Assembly: GCF_002008365.1 (NCBI RefSeq)
Contig: NZ_MRDL01000036.1
Coordinates: forward strand, 733,676 to 797,675
DNA: 64,000 bases
Source: Rhizobium leguminosarum bv. viciae USDA 2370
GTDB lineage: Bacteria; Pseudomonadota; Alphaproteobacteria; Rhizobiales; Rhizobiaceae
Direction of reading: 5' to 3'
The position numbers and the translations under genes were made by a program. Shown piece after piece: positions 17,217 to 24,906 of this stretch. The notes below the pieces were generated by a model. That model ran no database searches, had not been told where the DNA came from, and was given only the letters and a program-made list of their open reading frames with translations. How positions within the stretch are numbered: position 1 is the first letter of the stretch; every line of letters begins with the position of its first letter.

Positions 17217-18032
17217 ATGCCGTCATTTCTCGAAATTTCTCCCGACAAGCTGAGCCGCCTCATCGGAACCCCCGGTGCGCCTTGCATTATCGACGTTCGC
17301 ACTGAGGAGGACTTCGCGCTCGATCCGCGCTTGGTGCCGGGCTCGATCCGGCGCGCTCATGCCGACGTCGCGTCTTGGTGTGGCGGCGTCGATGCCGAAG
17401 CCGTCGTCGTGGTGTGCCAGAGAGGCGGCAAGCTCAGTCATGGTGTTGCCGCCTATCTCCGGCATGCCGGGATTGTCGCGGAAAGCCTCGAAGGTGGCTT
17501 CGAGGCGTGGATCGCAGGCGGACCGGCCGTGCCCGATGCAAAGCTGCCGCAACGCGACGCTGGAGAGCGCACCGTCTGGGTGACGCGGGCGCGGCCGAAG
17601 ATCGATCGCATCGCCTGTCCCTGGCTGATCCGGCGCTTCGTCGATCCGAACGCCGTGTTCCTGTTTGTGCCTGCGCCCGAGGTTTTGGCCGTCGGCGAGC
17701 GCTTCGGGGCGACGCCCTTCGATATCGAAGACGTGTTCTGGAGTCATCGCGGCGAATTCTGCACTTTCGACGTCATGATCGAAGAGTTCGGACTGGCGTC
17801 GGAACCGCTTCTGCGCCTGGCGCGGATCGTCAGGGCGGCAGATACAGCAAGGCTCGACCTCGCGCCTGAGGCGGCGGGCCTGCTTGCGGCATCGCTCGGC
17901 CTCTCCAGGATGTATTCCGACGATCTGGAGCAACTCGAGGCTGGGATGCTTCTCTACGACGCTTTTTTCCGCTGGTGCCGCGATGCGACCGAGGAAACCC
18001 ACAATTGGCCCGCGCCAAAGAAGAGGGTGTGA
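17217..18032 (+). CDS. chrB: Chromate resistance protein ChrB with N-terminal rhodanese domain
   Basis: 271 residues. Residues 1-105 are a rhodanese-like domain (PCIIDVRTEEDF; active-site loop VVCQRGGKLSHG with Cys). Residues about 118-265 match the ChrB C-terminal domain (TVWVTRARPKIDRIACPWLIRRFVDP, GEFCTFDVMIEEF, LYDAFFRWCRD). ChrB acts as a chromate-responsive regulator or accessory for ChrA in characterised systems. It is one base upstream of chrA and surely co-transcribed. The rhodanese fusion suggests a sulphur- or redox-linked role, which is inference. Confidence 0.85.
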   Translation: MPSFLEISPDKLSRLIGTPGAPCIIDVRTEEDFALDPRLVPGSIRRAHADVASWCGGVDAEAVVVVCQRGGKLSHGVAAYLRHAGIVAESLEGGFEAWIAGGPAVPDAKLPQRDAGERTVWVTRARPKIDRIACPWLIRRFVDPNAVFLFVPAPEVLAVGERFGATPFDIEDVFWSHRGEFCTFDVMIEEFGLASEPLLRLARIVRAADTARLDLAPEAAGLLAASLGLSRMYSDDLEQLEAGMLLYDAFFRWCRDATEETHNWPAPKKRV

Positions 18033-18033
18033 G

Positions 18034-19455
18034 ATGGTCGAGATGACGGATAGTGCTCCCGGCGGCAAAATGGCGGAGGAAGACGCGGGAGAGGGGCATC
18101 ATCACGGCGTTTCGTTTGGCGAGGCCTTCAGGGTCTGGCTGCGCGTCGCCGCCCTGAGTTTTGGCGGCCCCGCCGGCCAGATCGCCGTAATGCACCGGAT
18201 CATCGTCGATGAGAAGCGATGGATCGGTGAGCACCGTTTTCTGCATGCGCTGAACTATTGCATGCTGCTTCCCGGACCGGAGGCGCAGCAGCTCGCCATC
18301 TATATTGGTTGGCTGATGCATCGGACAGTGGGCGGTCTCGTCGCCGGCCTGCTGTTCGTGTTGCCGGGCTTCCTGTCGATCCTCTGTCTCAGCTATATCT
18401 ACGCGGCCTACGGCAACGTCGGCATCGTCGCCGGCCTCTTCTTCGGGCTGAAGGCGGCAGTGCTTGCTGTCGTCGCGCAGGCCGTCATCCGCATCGGCGG
18501 CCGTGCGCTCAAGAATCGCGTCATGGTCGGAATCGCGGCCGCGGCCTTCATCGCCATCTTCTTTCTCCATGTCCCGTTCCCGCTGATCGTGCTCGCGGCC
18601 GGCATTGCGGGCTTCCTCGGCGGCAGGTTCGGGCTTGCCGCCTTCCAGACGGGCGGCGGCCACAAGGCCGGGAGCGGCCCGGTGCTGTCGGATGCCGAGT
18701 CGGCGCTCGGCGAAGGCATACCGGCGCATGCGCGCCCGAATCTCGCCTGGTCGCTGCGTATGTCGGCCGTGCTGATCGCCCTTTGGCTCGCTCCACCTGC
18801 AGCGCTCTACGTAACCTTCGGTGCTGACAATGTCTTTACCGAGATCGGCCTGTTCTTCAGCAAGATGGCGGTCGTCACCTTCGGCGGGGCCTATGCCGTA
18901 CTTGCCTATGTCGCGCAGGAGGCTGTGCAGCATTTCGGCTGGCTGAAACCCGGCGAGATGCTGGATGGTCTCGGCATGGCCGAGACGACGCCGGGGCCGC
19001 TGATCATGGTCGTCCAGTTCGTCGGCTTCATGGGCGCCTACCGGGATCCGGGAGCGCTGAACCCGATGCTTGCGGCAACCCTTGCGGCGATACTGACGAG
19101 CTGGGTCACCTTCGTGCCCTGTTTCCTCTGGATCTTCCTCGGCGCGCCGTTCATCGAAAAACTGCGCGGCAACATTGCGCTCGCCGGCGCGATGTCGGCC
19201 ATAACCGCGGCGGTAGTCGGGGTCATCCTCAACCTCGCTATCTGGTTTGCCCTGCACACGCTGTTTGCCGAGGTTGCGACCGTCCGCCTTGGCGGCTTGC
19301 GGCTCGATATTCCCGTGCTGCAATCGGCCGTGCCGGCGGCAATGGCGCTGTCTGCCGCCGCCGCCGTCGCGATCTTCCGCTTCAAGGCTTCCGTGATCGC
19401 GACGCTCCTAGCCTGCGCAGCCGCAGGGATGATCTGGACGCTGGCAGTCGGCTAG
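18034..19455 (+). CDS. chrA: Chromate efflux transporter ChrA
   Basis: 473-residue inner-membrane protein of the long CHR family with two homologous halves. The N-half signature is LSFGGPAGQIAVMHRIIVDEKRWI with LPGPEAQQLAIYIGW; the C-half has VTFGGAYAVLAYVAQEAV and AETTPGPLIMVVQFVGF. About 10 transmembrane helices. The N-terminus has a His-rich GHHHGVSFGE. Expels chromate (proton-linked in characterised homologues). Start at 18034 is fixed by near-overlap with chrB. Its last 4 bases overlap the convergent CBS protein gene. Confidence 0.92.
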   Translation: MVEMTDSAPGGKMAEEDAGEGHHHGVSFGEAFRVWLRVAALSFGGPAGQIAVMHRIIVDEKRWIGEHRFLHALNYCMLLPGPEAQQLAIYIGWLMHRTVGGLVAGLLFVLPGFLSILCLSYIYAAYGNVGIVAGLFFGLKAAVLAVVAQAVIRIGGRALKNRVMVGIAAAAFIAIFFLHVPFPLIVLAAGIAGFLGGRFGLAAFQTGGGHKAGSGPVLSDAESALGEGIPAHARPNLAWSLRMSAVLIALWLAPPAALYVTFGADNVFTEIGLFFSKMAVVTFGGAYAVLAYVAQEAVQHFGWLKPGEMLDGLGMAETTPGPLIMVVQFVGFMGAYRDPGALNPMLAATLAAILTSWVTFVPCFLWIFLGAPFIEKLRGNIALAGAMSAITAAVVGVILNLAIWFALHTLFAEVATVRLGGLRLDIPVLQSAVPAAMALSAAAAVAIFRFKASVIATLLACAAAGMIWTLAVG

Positions 19456-20783
19456 GCCTCTGTCCCATCCGCGGGAATGCGCGTCGCGAGCATCTTGTCG
19501 ATGCGCATGCCGTCCATGTCGAGCACCTCGAAGCGCCAATTGTCGAAGACGAAGGTTTCGCCGGCTTCGGGGATGTGCTGGAGCTGATGCAGCGCGAAGC
19601 CCGCCAGCGTATGGAAATCGGCATCCGGACGATCGCGCAGGCCCAGCCGTTCGAAGGCGTCGAAGGCCGGCATCATCGCATCGATCAGGAGCGACCCGTC
19701 TTCCCTGACGACGATATCGGGCTCTTCATTGGATCCCGGCAGATCGCCGGCGATGGCTTCGAGCAGGTCGGTCTGGGTGACGATGCCTTCGAGGCTGCCA
19801 TATTCGTCGATGACGATGGCGAGGCGAACGGGTGAGGCCTTGAAACTATCGAGCACGCGGACGACCGAGGTGCCCTCATGCAGCACCAGCGGCTGCTTGA
19901 TCACCTCCATCGGCCGGACCTTGCCGCCGTCGAGAACCTGGTCGAGAAGGTCCTTCTTCAACACCATGCCGATCGGCTCGTCGATCGAGCCGCGGGCGAC
20001 CAGCAATTGCTCGTGGCTGCATTCGCGGATGGTCTTCAGGATTTCGGCCTCGCTGTCGTCGGCGTCGAACCATTCGATGTCGAGACGCGGAGTCATGATA
20101 TCGGAGATCGGCCTGTCGCCGATGTTGAACACCCGCTCGACGAGCTGCTGCTGCACCTGGTTGAGAAGGCCGGCCTCCTGGCTCTCGGCGACCAGCAGCT
20201 TGAGCTCCTGCGGCGAATGGAACGACGATTCGCCGGTTCCGGCGCGAAGACCCACACCCCGCAGCACGAGGTTGCCCATGCCGTTCAGGGCAAAGATCGC
20301 CGGCTTGAACAGCACCAGGAAGAACCCGAGCGGACGCACCACGGCAAGCGAGGTGGCTTCGCTGCGCTGAAGCGCCAGGCTTTTCGGCGCGAGCTCGCCG
20401 AGCACGATGTGCAGCGCCGTGATGATGACGAAGGCAATGACGATGGCGACGGTATGCGCGCCTGTTGTCGCCCATTGCCCCGGCAGCCAGGACAGCAGAG
20501 GCTCGATAAGGTGGGCAAGCGCCGGTTCGCCGACCCAGCCGAGGGCGAGCGACGAGATGGTTATGCCGAGCTGGGTGGCTGCAAGGTTGGCGTCGAGATT
20601 GTCGACGGCGCGCTGAAGTGCGGAGGCATTCATCCGGCCTGCCGCGGCAAGTTCGGTAACACGGCTGCGTCTCACAGATACCAGCGCGAATTCGGCGGCG
20701 ACGAAGAAGCCATTGGCGGCCACGAGAAGTAACACGGCTAGTATCCCGACATAGTCGAAGAGCCCGCCCGCGGATTCGGACAT
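19452..20783 (-). CDS. CNNM/CorC-type membrane protein (DUF21-CBS-CorC_HlyC)
   Basis: 443 residues. N-terminal DUF21 membrane domain (1-200, about four TM segments; FFVAAEFALVSVRRSR), then a CBS pair (about 220-340; PISDIMTPRLDIEWFD, VIDEYGSLEGIVTQTDLLEAIAGDL) and a C-terminal CorC_HlyC domain (about 355-440; RPDADFHTLAGF). Family members are linked to Mg/Co efflux or are misnamed hemolysin-like. It stands alone, convergent with chrA. The 220 bases upstream contain nothing I can name. Confidence 0.9.
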   Translation of the reverse strand: MSESAGGLFDYVGILAVLLLVAANGFFVAAEFALVSVRRSRVTELAAAGRMNASALQRAVDNLDANLAATQLGITISSLALGWVGEPALAHLIEPLLSWLPGQWATTGAHTVAIVIAFVIITALHIVLGELAPKSLALQRSEATSLAVVRPLGFFLVLFKPAIFALNGMGNLVLRGVGLRAGTGESSFHSPQELKLLVAESQEAGLLNQVQQQLVERVFNIGDRPISDIMTPRLDIEWFDADDSEAEILKTIRECSHEQLLVARGSIDEPIGMVLKKDLLDQVLDGGKVRPMEVIKQPLVLHEGTSVVRVLDSFKASPVRLAIVIDEYGSLEGIVTQTDLLEAIAGDLPGSNEEPDIVVREDGSLLIDAMMPAFDAFERLGLRDRPDADFHTLAGFALHQLQHIPEAGETFVFDNWRFEVLDMDGMRIDKMLATRIPADGTEA

Positions 20784-21005
20784 ATTTCCCTACCTCTGAA
20801 TTGATGCGAGTCCGACCCTACACGCTCGCACACCGGTGGCAAGGCGCAGCTGGTATTCTCGCGGCGGAGCCCGCCGTGATCGAGATCAAGGCACCGGTCT
20901 GCGGATGCGGAACGCAGTTGTGTCGCGCACCGCATGATCGGGCTTATGCGCGTTGATGTGGAGCGCAAAAATGTGTGGCAAACGACGTGACCGGCGTCGC
21001 GCCAT

Positions 21006-21389
21006 TCATCGCTTGGGCGCCTCGAAGAGCTCGATCGGGTTTCCGGCCGGATCGTCGAGCAGGATTTGCTTGCCGCCTATGCCCTGCACGATCTCGTTGC
21101 GGAAACGCGCGCCGGCCTGACGCAGCGCGACGACGTCTGCTTCCAAATCCTTGACCTCGATCTGGATGCGATTCCAACCGCCGGGCTCCGGCTTTCTCCC
21201 ATCTGGCATTGCTTGAGATGCTCCGCCGGGTCCCGTCATGCCGCTGACGAACAGACGAAAACCGTCCCTGGTCAGGATGGCGAAACTCGGCGCGGGACGA
21301 AGTGCGACGGAGAAGCCGAGATGTCTCGTGTAGAATTCCACTGCGGCGTCGACGTCGTCGACGATGTAGCGCATGCTGATACCGGGCAT
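21006..21389 (-). CDS. VOC (glyoxalase/bleomycin resistance) family protein
   Basis: 127 residues of vicinal-oxygen-chelate fold: MRYIVDDVDAAVEFYTRHLGF, SFAILTRDGFRLFVSG, then the second half beta-alpha unit WNRIQIEVKDLEADVVALRQ and a terminal PIELFEAP with a metal-ligand Glu. The start at 21389 was chosen because GGAGG lies 6 bases upstream; the frame is open further. Could be a dioxygenase, lyase or drug-binding protein; no context to decide. Confidence 0.85.
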   Translation of the reverse strand: MPGISMRYIVDDVDAAVEFYTRHLGFSVALRPAPSFAILTRDGFRLFVSGMTGPGGASQAMPDGRKPEPGGWNRIQIEVKDLEADVVALRQAGARFRNEIVQGIGGKQILLDDPAGNPIELFEAPKR

Positions 21390-21827
21390 GTTTTCCTCCA
21401 TTGTGGTCTTCGTTGTCTTGATCTGATCGTCCCTTCGTGGGGGGCGCATCCAGAACTCTCCTGTTCCTAGGATGTGTCGCTTCGAAACTCGATTATGCGC
21501 CCGTTTCAAGTTTTTTAGGTATCTCGTTATGCCAAATCGCTGAGCACCTTTGGGCGAGACTAGATCGAATGGAGAGCATGCCGCCTGCCGCAGGGCAACC
21601 CTCCACGACCGCGCCTTCTAGGCAATGAGCACAGAGGCCGAAGGGCTTCAGAGGAACGAAGCCAGCCGGCCGCGCTAAAACCCCGATCACCGTGTATAAG
21701 TTTAACCTAAAACATAAGCTTCGACCCGTAGCTATTGGATTCCATTACAAAAGTTTAATATTTATTTCAGTTTCAGTTCATCTTTTCGGCCCTAGTTTGG
21801 TCACGTGCCCAACACGAGGAACCCCAC
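21390..21827. other. Intergenic region without supported gene
   Basis: 438 bases between the divergent VOC and RcnB-type genes. Short open frames here lack recognisable motifs or ribosome-binding sites. The last 120 bases are AT-rich (about 21690-21790) and probably carry the rcnB-like promoter. Confidence 0.4.
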
Positions 21828-22139
21828 ATGAAAAAGATTTTTGCAGCTCTTCTTTCCGCCTCCTTCCTTCTTTCCCCGATGGTTGTTTCCCAGGCCAGCG
21901 CCGACGATCATCGCCGTCCCCACGTCGTGGTGCAGAAGAAGGTGGTCGTCCGGTCGCATTGGAAGAAGGGATACCGCGTCAATGCCAGCGAACGTCGCCG
22001 GTTCTCCGATGTCAACGACTACCGCCGCTACCGGCTGGCGCCTCCGCCCCGCGGTTATCGCTGGGTGCGGGCCGATAATGACTACCTGCTGATCGGCGTC
22101 ACCAGCGGCATCATCTCCAGCATTATTGCCGGCCGCTGA
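21828..22139 (+). CDS. RcnB family periplasmic protein
   Basis: 103 residues, signal peptide MKKIFAALLSASFLLSPMVVSQASA, then a short His-rich stretch (DDHRRPHVVVQKK). The RcnB motif follows: YRRYRLAPPPRGYRWVRADND and YLLIGVTSGIISSIIAGR. RcnB in E. coli helps keep Ni/Co balance in the periplasm; the rhizobial small forms share only the fold motif, so a metal role is inference, though it neighbours a zinc island. A good terminator follows. Confidence 0.8.
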   Translation: MKKIFAALLSASFLLSPMVVSQASADDHRRPHVVVQKKVVVRSHWKKGYRVNASERRRFSDVNDYRRYRLAPPPRGYRWVRADNDYLLIGVTSGIISSIIAGR

Positions 22140-22157
22140 TCGGTCGACAAATGACGA

Positions 22158-22181
22158 AAGGGCGGCTTCGGCCGCCTTTTT
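22158..22181 (+). terminator. Rho-independent terminator after the RcnB-like gene
   Basis: GGCGGC-TTCG-GCCGCC (22161-22176) flanked by AAA upstream and TTTTT downstream (22177-22181). UUCG-type tetraloop; typical terminator 20 bases past the stop. Confidence 0.88.
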
Positions 22182-22212
22182 GACTCAGGGAGGCGCGCGT
22201 AGCCGTTTCGCT

Positions 22213-22268
22213 CCCTTCCTCCTCCTTCATTCCTGTGACGAGATAGGAATGAAGGGGAGGAGGAAGGG
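22213..22268. repeat. 22-bp inverted repeat with 2-nt bulge
   Basis: The left arm at 22213-22234 and right arm at 22245-22268 are complementary over 22 pairs with a single two-base (GG) bulge and a 10-base loop. The arms are pyrimidine-only on one side (CCCTTCCTCCTCC). It lies between the RcnB terminator and the small ORF end. The role is unknown; there is no T-run. Confidence 0.6.
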
Positions 22269-22290
22269 CCGGCGGCGGTTATGACCTGCT

Positions 22291-22470
22291 TTAGGGTTGC
22301 CTGCGTGAAGGCATGACCCGTTCAGCAATGATGCCGAGGAAACCTCTTGGTCTTCCGACTTCAGCGTCGGTGTCCTGCCGGTGCGTCAGCGGATGAAGCC
22401 CTTCGATCGGCGGTAGCGGCTCGCATTCGGTGCAGACGCAGAGATAGCGTTTGATTGCCTTCGCCTTCAT
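22291..22470 (-). CDS. Putative 59-residue protein with CxCxxC motif, coupled to the COG0523 GTPase
   Basis: The ATG overlaps the GTPase stop codon in an ATGA (22467-22470). The encoded peptide starts MKAKAIKRYLCVCTECEPLP and carries C-V-C-T-E-C, a potential metal-binding knuckle, then runs to a TAA at 22291. Translational coupling and the cysteine motif beside a metal-insertase family GTPase argue for a real small gene. No family is recognised and codon evidence is limited by length. Confidence 0.5.
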   Translation of the reverse strand: MKAKAIKRYLCVCTECEPLPPIEGLHPLTHRQDTDAEVGRPRGFLGIIAERVMPSRRQP

Positions 22471-23672
22471 GCCGCCTGCCGGTTCCAGCTGGCGAAAGGA
22501 TCGGGCAGGTCGCGCCAGCGCTCGGGCGCGAAGGCATCTGTCCTGATAAGACAGGCGTCGAGTTGCTTCCTGATCCAGGTTTCGTCCATCGGATCGGCGC
22601 CGATAAAGACGATTTCCTGGCGGCGGTCGCCCCAGACGGGGTCGAGATAGGGGCCGATGGCGCGCATGAAGGCCGGTTCCTCAGGCCATTGTTCGCGCGG
22701 CACTGCCGCCCACCAGAGGCCCATCTTGCCGGTGCGCACGATCGCGCCCGCCTGGCTGATCTCGCCGACATGGTGCGGGCGCGTCGCCAGCCAGAAGAAG
22801 CCCTTGGCGCGCACGACGCCCGGCCATACGCTATCGAGGAAGGCCTGCAGCTTTGCCGGATGGAAGGGCCGCTTCTCGCGATAGACGAAGGAGCGAATGC
22901 CATATTCCTCGGTCTCCGGCACGTGATCGCGGAAACCGTGCAGTTCCTTGTACCAGAGCGGATGGGTCTCGGCCTTGTCGATATCGAAGCGGCCAGTGCC
23001 GAGCACGTCTTTCAAGGCGACCTTGCCGAAATCCACCTCGATCAGCCGTGCATCCGGGTTGAGGCCGGTGACGATCTTGCGCGCGGCGTCGCGCTCCTCC
23101 TTGGCTGCCGTGCCGATCTTGTTCAGCACCACGACATCGGCGAATTCGATCTGCTCGACCAGCAGGTCGACGATGGTTCTGTTGTCGCCATCGCCTGCCG
23201 TTTCACCGCGGTCGGCGAGGAAATCGGCCGAGGCATAATCGGCAAGCAGATTGGCGGCGTCGACGACGGTCACCATGGTGTCGAGCCTTGCGACGTCAGA
23301 AAGGCTTTGGCCATTCTCGTCGCGAAATTCGAAGGTGGTGGCGACGGGCAGGGGCTCGGCGATACCGGTCGATTCGATCAAGAGGTAATCGAAGCGGTCC
23401 TGATCGGCGAGGTGGCGCACCTCCTTCAGCAGGTCGTCGCGCAGCGTGCAGCAGATGCAGCCATTGGTCATCTCGATGAGCTGCTCCTCGGTGCGGGAGA
23501 GATTGGCGCCGCCGTCGCGTACCAGGGCGGCATCGATATTCACCTCGCTCATGTCGTTGACGATGACCGCGACGCGTAAGCCTTCGCGATTGGTCAATAC
23601 ATGGTTGAGCAGCGTCGTCTTGCCGGCGCCGAGGAAGCCTGAAAGCACCGTGACAGGAAGTCTGTTGTCCAT
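22467..23672 (-). CDS. CobW/COG0523 family GTPase, zinc-related
   Basis: 401 residues. G3E GTPase domain: Walker A GFLGAGKTT at about 12-20, the metal-binding CxCC loop (MTNGCICCTLRDD), Walker B-like IESTGIAEPLPV. The G4 position reads VVVLNKIG, lacking the aspartate of NKxD. The C-terminal CobW_C domain spans about 265-395 (SFVYREKRPFHPAKLQAFLD; KGFFWLATRP). Family members deliver or buffer Zn when zinc is scarce (ZigA/YciC group). A Zur-box-like palindrome lies 20 bases upstream of the start, and znuABC-zur follow, supporting zinc control. Coupled downstream to a small Cys ORF. Confidence 0.9.
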   Translation of the reverse strand: MDNRLPVTVLSGFLGAGKTTLLNHVLTNREGLRVAVIVNDMSEVNIDAALVRDGGANLSRTEEQLIEMTNGCICCTLRDDLLKEVRHLADQDRFDYLLIESTGIAEPLPVATTFEFRDENGQSLSDVARLDTMVTVVDAANLLADYASADFLADRGETAGDGDNRTIVDLLVEQIEFADVVVLNKIGTAAKEERDAARKIVTGLNPDARLIEVDFGKVALKDVLGTGRFDIDKAETHPLWYKELHGFRDHVPETEEYGIRSFVYREKRPFHPAKLQAFLDSVWPGVVRAKGFFWLATRPHHVGEISQAGAIVRTGKMGLWWAAVPREQWPEEPAFMRAIGPYLDPVWGDRRQEIVFIGADPMDETWIRKQLDACLIRTDAFAPERWRDLPDPFASWNRQAA

Positions 23673-23692
23673 GGGAACCTCATAAGATCATA

Positions 23693-23711
23693 GTTAATGT
23701 TATATCATTAC
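23693..23711. promoter_or_regulatory. Candidate Zur box upstream of the COG0523 gene
   Basis: GTTAATGTTATATCATTAC: arms TAATG/CATTA around an AT-rich centre, the kind of palindrome recognised by Zur in alphaproteobacteria. It is 20 bases upstream of the GTPase start. A similar ATGTTATTACAT core occurs in the znuA-znuC intergenic region. Confidence 0.55.
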
Positions 23712-23723
23712 ATCTGACGCGCC

Positions 23724-23756
23724 AAAAAAAGGCGGAACGGGGTTGTCCGCCTTTTT
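23724..23756 (-). terminator. Terminator of znuA
   Basis: GGCGGA/TCCGCC stem (23731-23736 with 23746-23751) extended by A-run/T-run pairing on both sides. On the minus strand the stem is followed by a run of seven T. Lies about 55 bases past the znuA stop. Confidence 0.8.
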
Positions 23757-23811
23757 CCGGTCTCTCCTGAGCGTCGCGTGTCCGGCAGGACGCGCGGAGC
23801 GCGCATGAGAG

Positions 23812-24804
23812 TCATGTGCTGGAGAGGCAGTCCTTCATGCTGTCGGCGATGCCGCGCATGAGGGTGAAGTAAAGATCGGGGCCGGCCTTCAGTGTTGCCG
23901 CTTCGGGATCGAGCACGCCTGACTTGGCGCGCGTGCCTTCGATGACCACATTGACGAGGCGCGGCTCGAACTGCGGCTCGGCAAAGACGCAGGTGGCGCC
24001 GAGTTCACCGACCTTGTGGCGGATTTCCGAAACACGCTCGGCACCGGGAATGGTTTCGGGGCTGACGGTGATCGAGCCGGCGACGCGGATGCCATACCGG
24101 TGCTCGAAATACTGGTAGGCGTCATGGAAGACGATGAAGGGCTTGCCCTTGACGGGAGCGACGATACCCTTGATCTCGGCATCGAGCGCATCCAGCCTGT
24201 CGTTTAGCGCTTTGGCGTTGCCTTGATAGGTCAGTGCATTGGCGGGATCGGCGGCAACCAGTGTCGTGGTGATCATCGCCGCCATTGCCTTTGCATTCAT
24301 CGGGTCGAGCCAGAGATGTGTGTCGAAGGCGTCGTGGTCGTGGTCAGCCTCGGCGTGATCGTGTTCGTGCTCCGGGGCGTCATCATGCGGCTCGAAGGCG
24401 CCGCCTTCGCGGAAGGGCAGCTTGACGAGGCCGGGGGCATTGTCGAGTTCGGCGATGCTGGCATCCCGACCCAGCGCCTGCAGCGGCTTTTCGAGAAAGG
24501 CCTCGAGGCCGGGACCGACCCAGAAAATCACCCTGGCATCCTGCAGGGCGCGGGCGTTGGACGGCTTGAGATTGTAGGTATGCGGGGAAGCGGCGCCATC
24601 GACGATCAGCTTCGGTTCGCCGACACCCTGCATGATCGCCGAAACCAGCGAATGGATCGGTTTGATCGAGGTGACGACGACAGGCGCATCGGCTGCGCGC
24701 ATAGTGCTGCCGAAGAGCAGGACGGGGATCGCCAGGGCCGGGATTGCGAGGGTGGGCATTCTGAGGGCCAAAATTTTAAGGGCAGGCCCCAAGGCGCGTT
24801 TCAT
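23812..24804 (-). CDS. znuA: Zinc ABC transporter periplasmic binding protein ZnuA
   Basis: 330 residues; hydrophobic signal sequence, then VVVTSIKPIHSLVSAIMQGVG, the cluster A-I (metal) binding protein start. The His in GAASPHTYNLKPS is the first ligand. A His/Asp-rich loop (about 140-165; HDDAPEHEHDHAEADHDHD) is typical of ZnuA, with later ligands in FIVFHDAYQYFEHRYG and EPQFEP. The start was set at 24804 because GGAG lies 7 bases upstream; ATG 24810 and TTG 24828 are alternatives. Divergent from znuC across an 100-base region with palindromes. Captures Zn(II) for ZnuBC. Confidence 0.95.
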   Translation of the reverse strand: MKRALGPALKILALRMPTLAIPALAIPVLLFGSTMRAADAPVVVTSIKPIHSLVSAIMQGVGEPKLIVDGAASPHTYNLKPSNARALQDARVIFWVGPGLEAFLEKPLQALGRDASIAELDNAPGLVKLPFREGGAFEPHDDAPEHEHDHAEADHDHDAFDTHLWLDPMNAKAMAAMITTTLVAADPANALTYQGNAKALNDRLDALDAEIKGIVAPVKGKPFIVFHDAYQYFEHRYGIRVAGSITVSPETIPGAERVSEIRHKVGELGATCVFAEPQFEPRLVNVVIEGTRAKSGVLDPEAATLKAGPDLYFTLMRGIADSMKDCLSST

Positions 24805-24826
24805 CAACATGCTCCGCTTGAATTGC

Positions 24827-24866
24827 AATTGTTATGTTATTACATCAATTGCGTTATGCAATAACG
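24827..24866. promoter_or_regulatory. Divergent znuA/znuC promoter region with candidate Zur boxes
   Basis: Two AT-rich palindromes: ATGTTATTACAT (24834-24845) within a wider TTGTTATGTTATTACATCAA context, and CGTTATGCAATAACG (24852-24866, perfect 6-bp arms). Both resemble Zur operators. They lie between the divergent znuA and znuC genes, suggesting one zinc-responsive control region for both. Confidence 0.55.
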
Positions 24867-24906
24867 TGTGCAATAGCAGGACGCAACAGCACTTTCGGAA
24901 AATTTG

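Noticed and set aside
17830..19323. 497-codon open frame on the minus strand
   Set aside because: Antisense to chrB/chrA; composition (Arg, Gly, His, Asp-rich) is typical of shadow frames of GC-rich membrane genes.
22455..23579. 374-codon open frame on the plus strand
   Set aside because: Antisense to the COG0523 GTPase gene, which shows all family motifs on the other strand.
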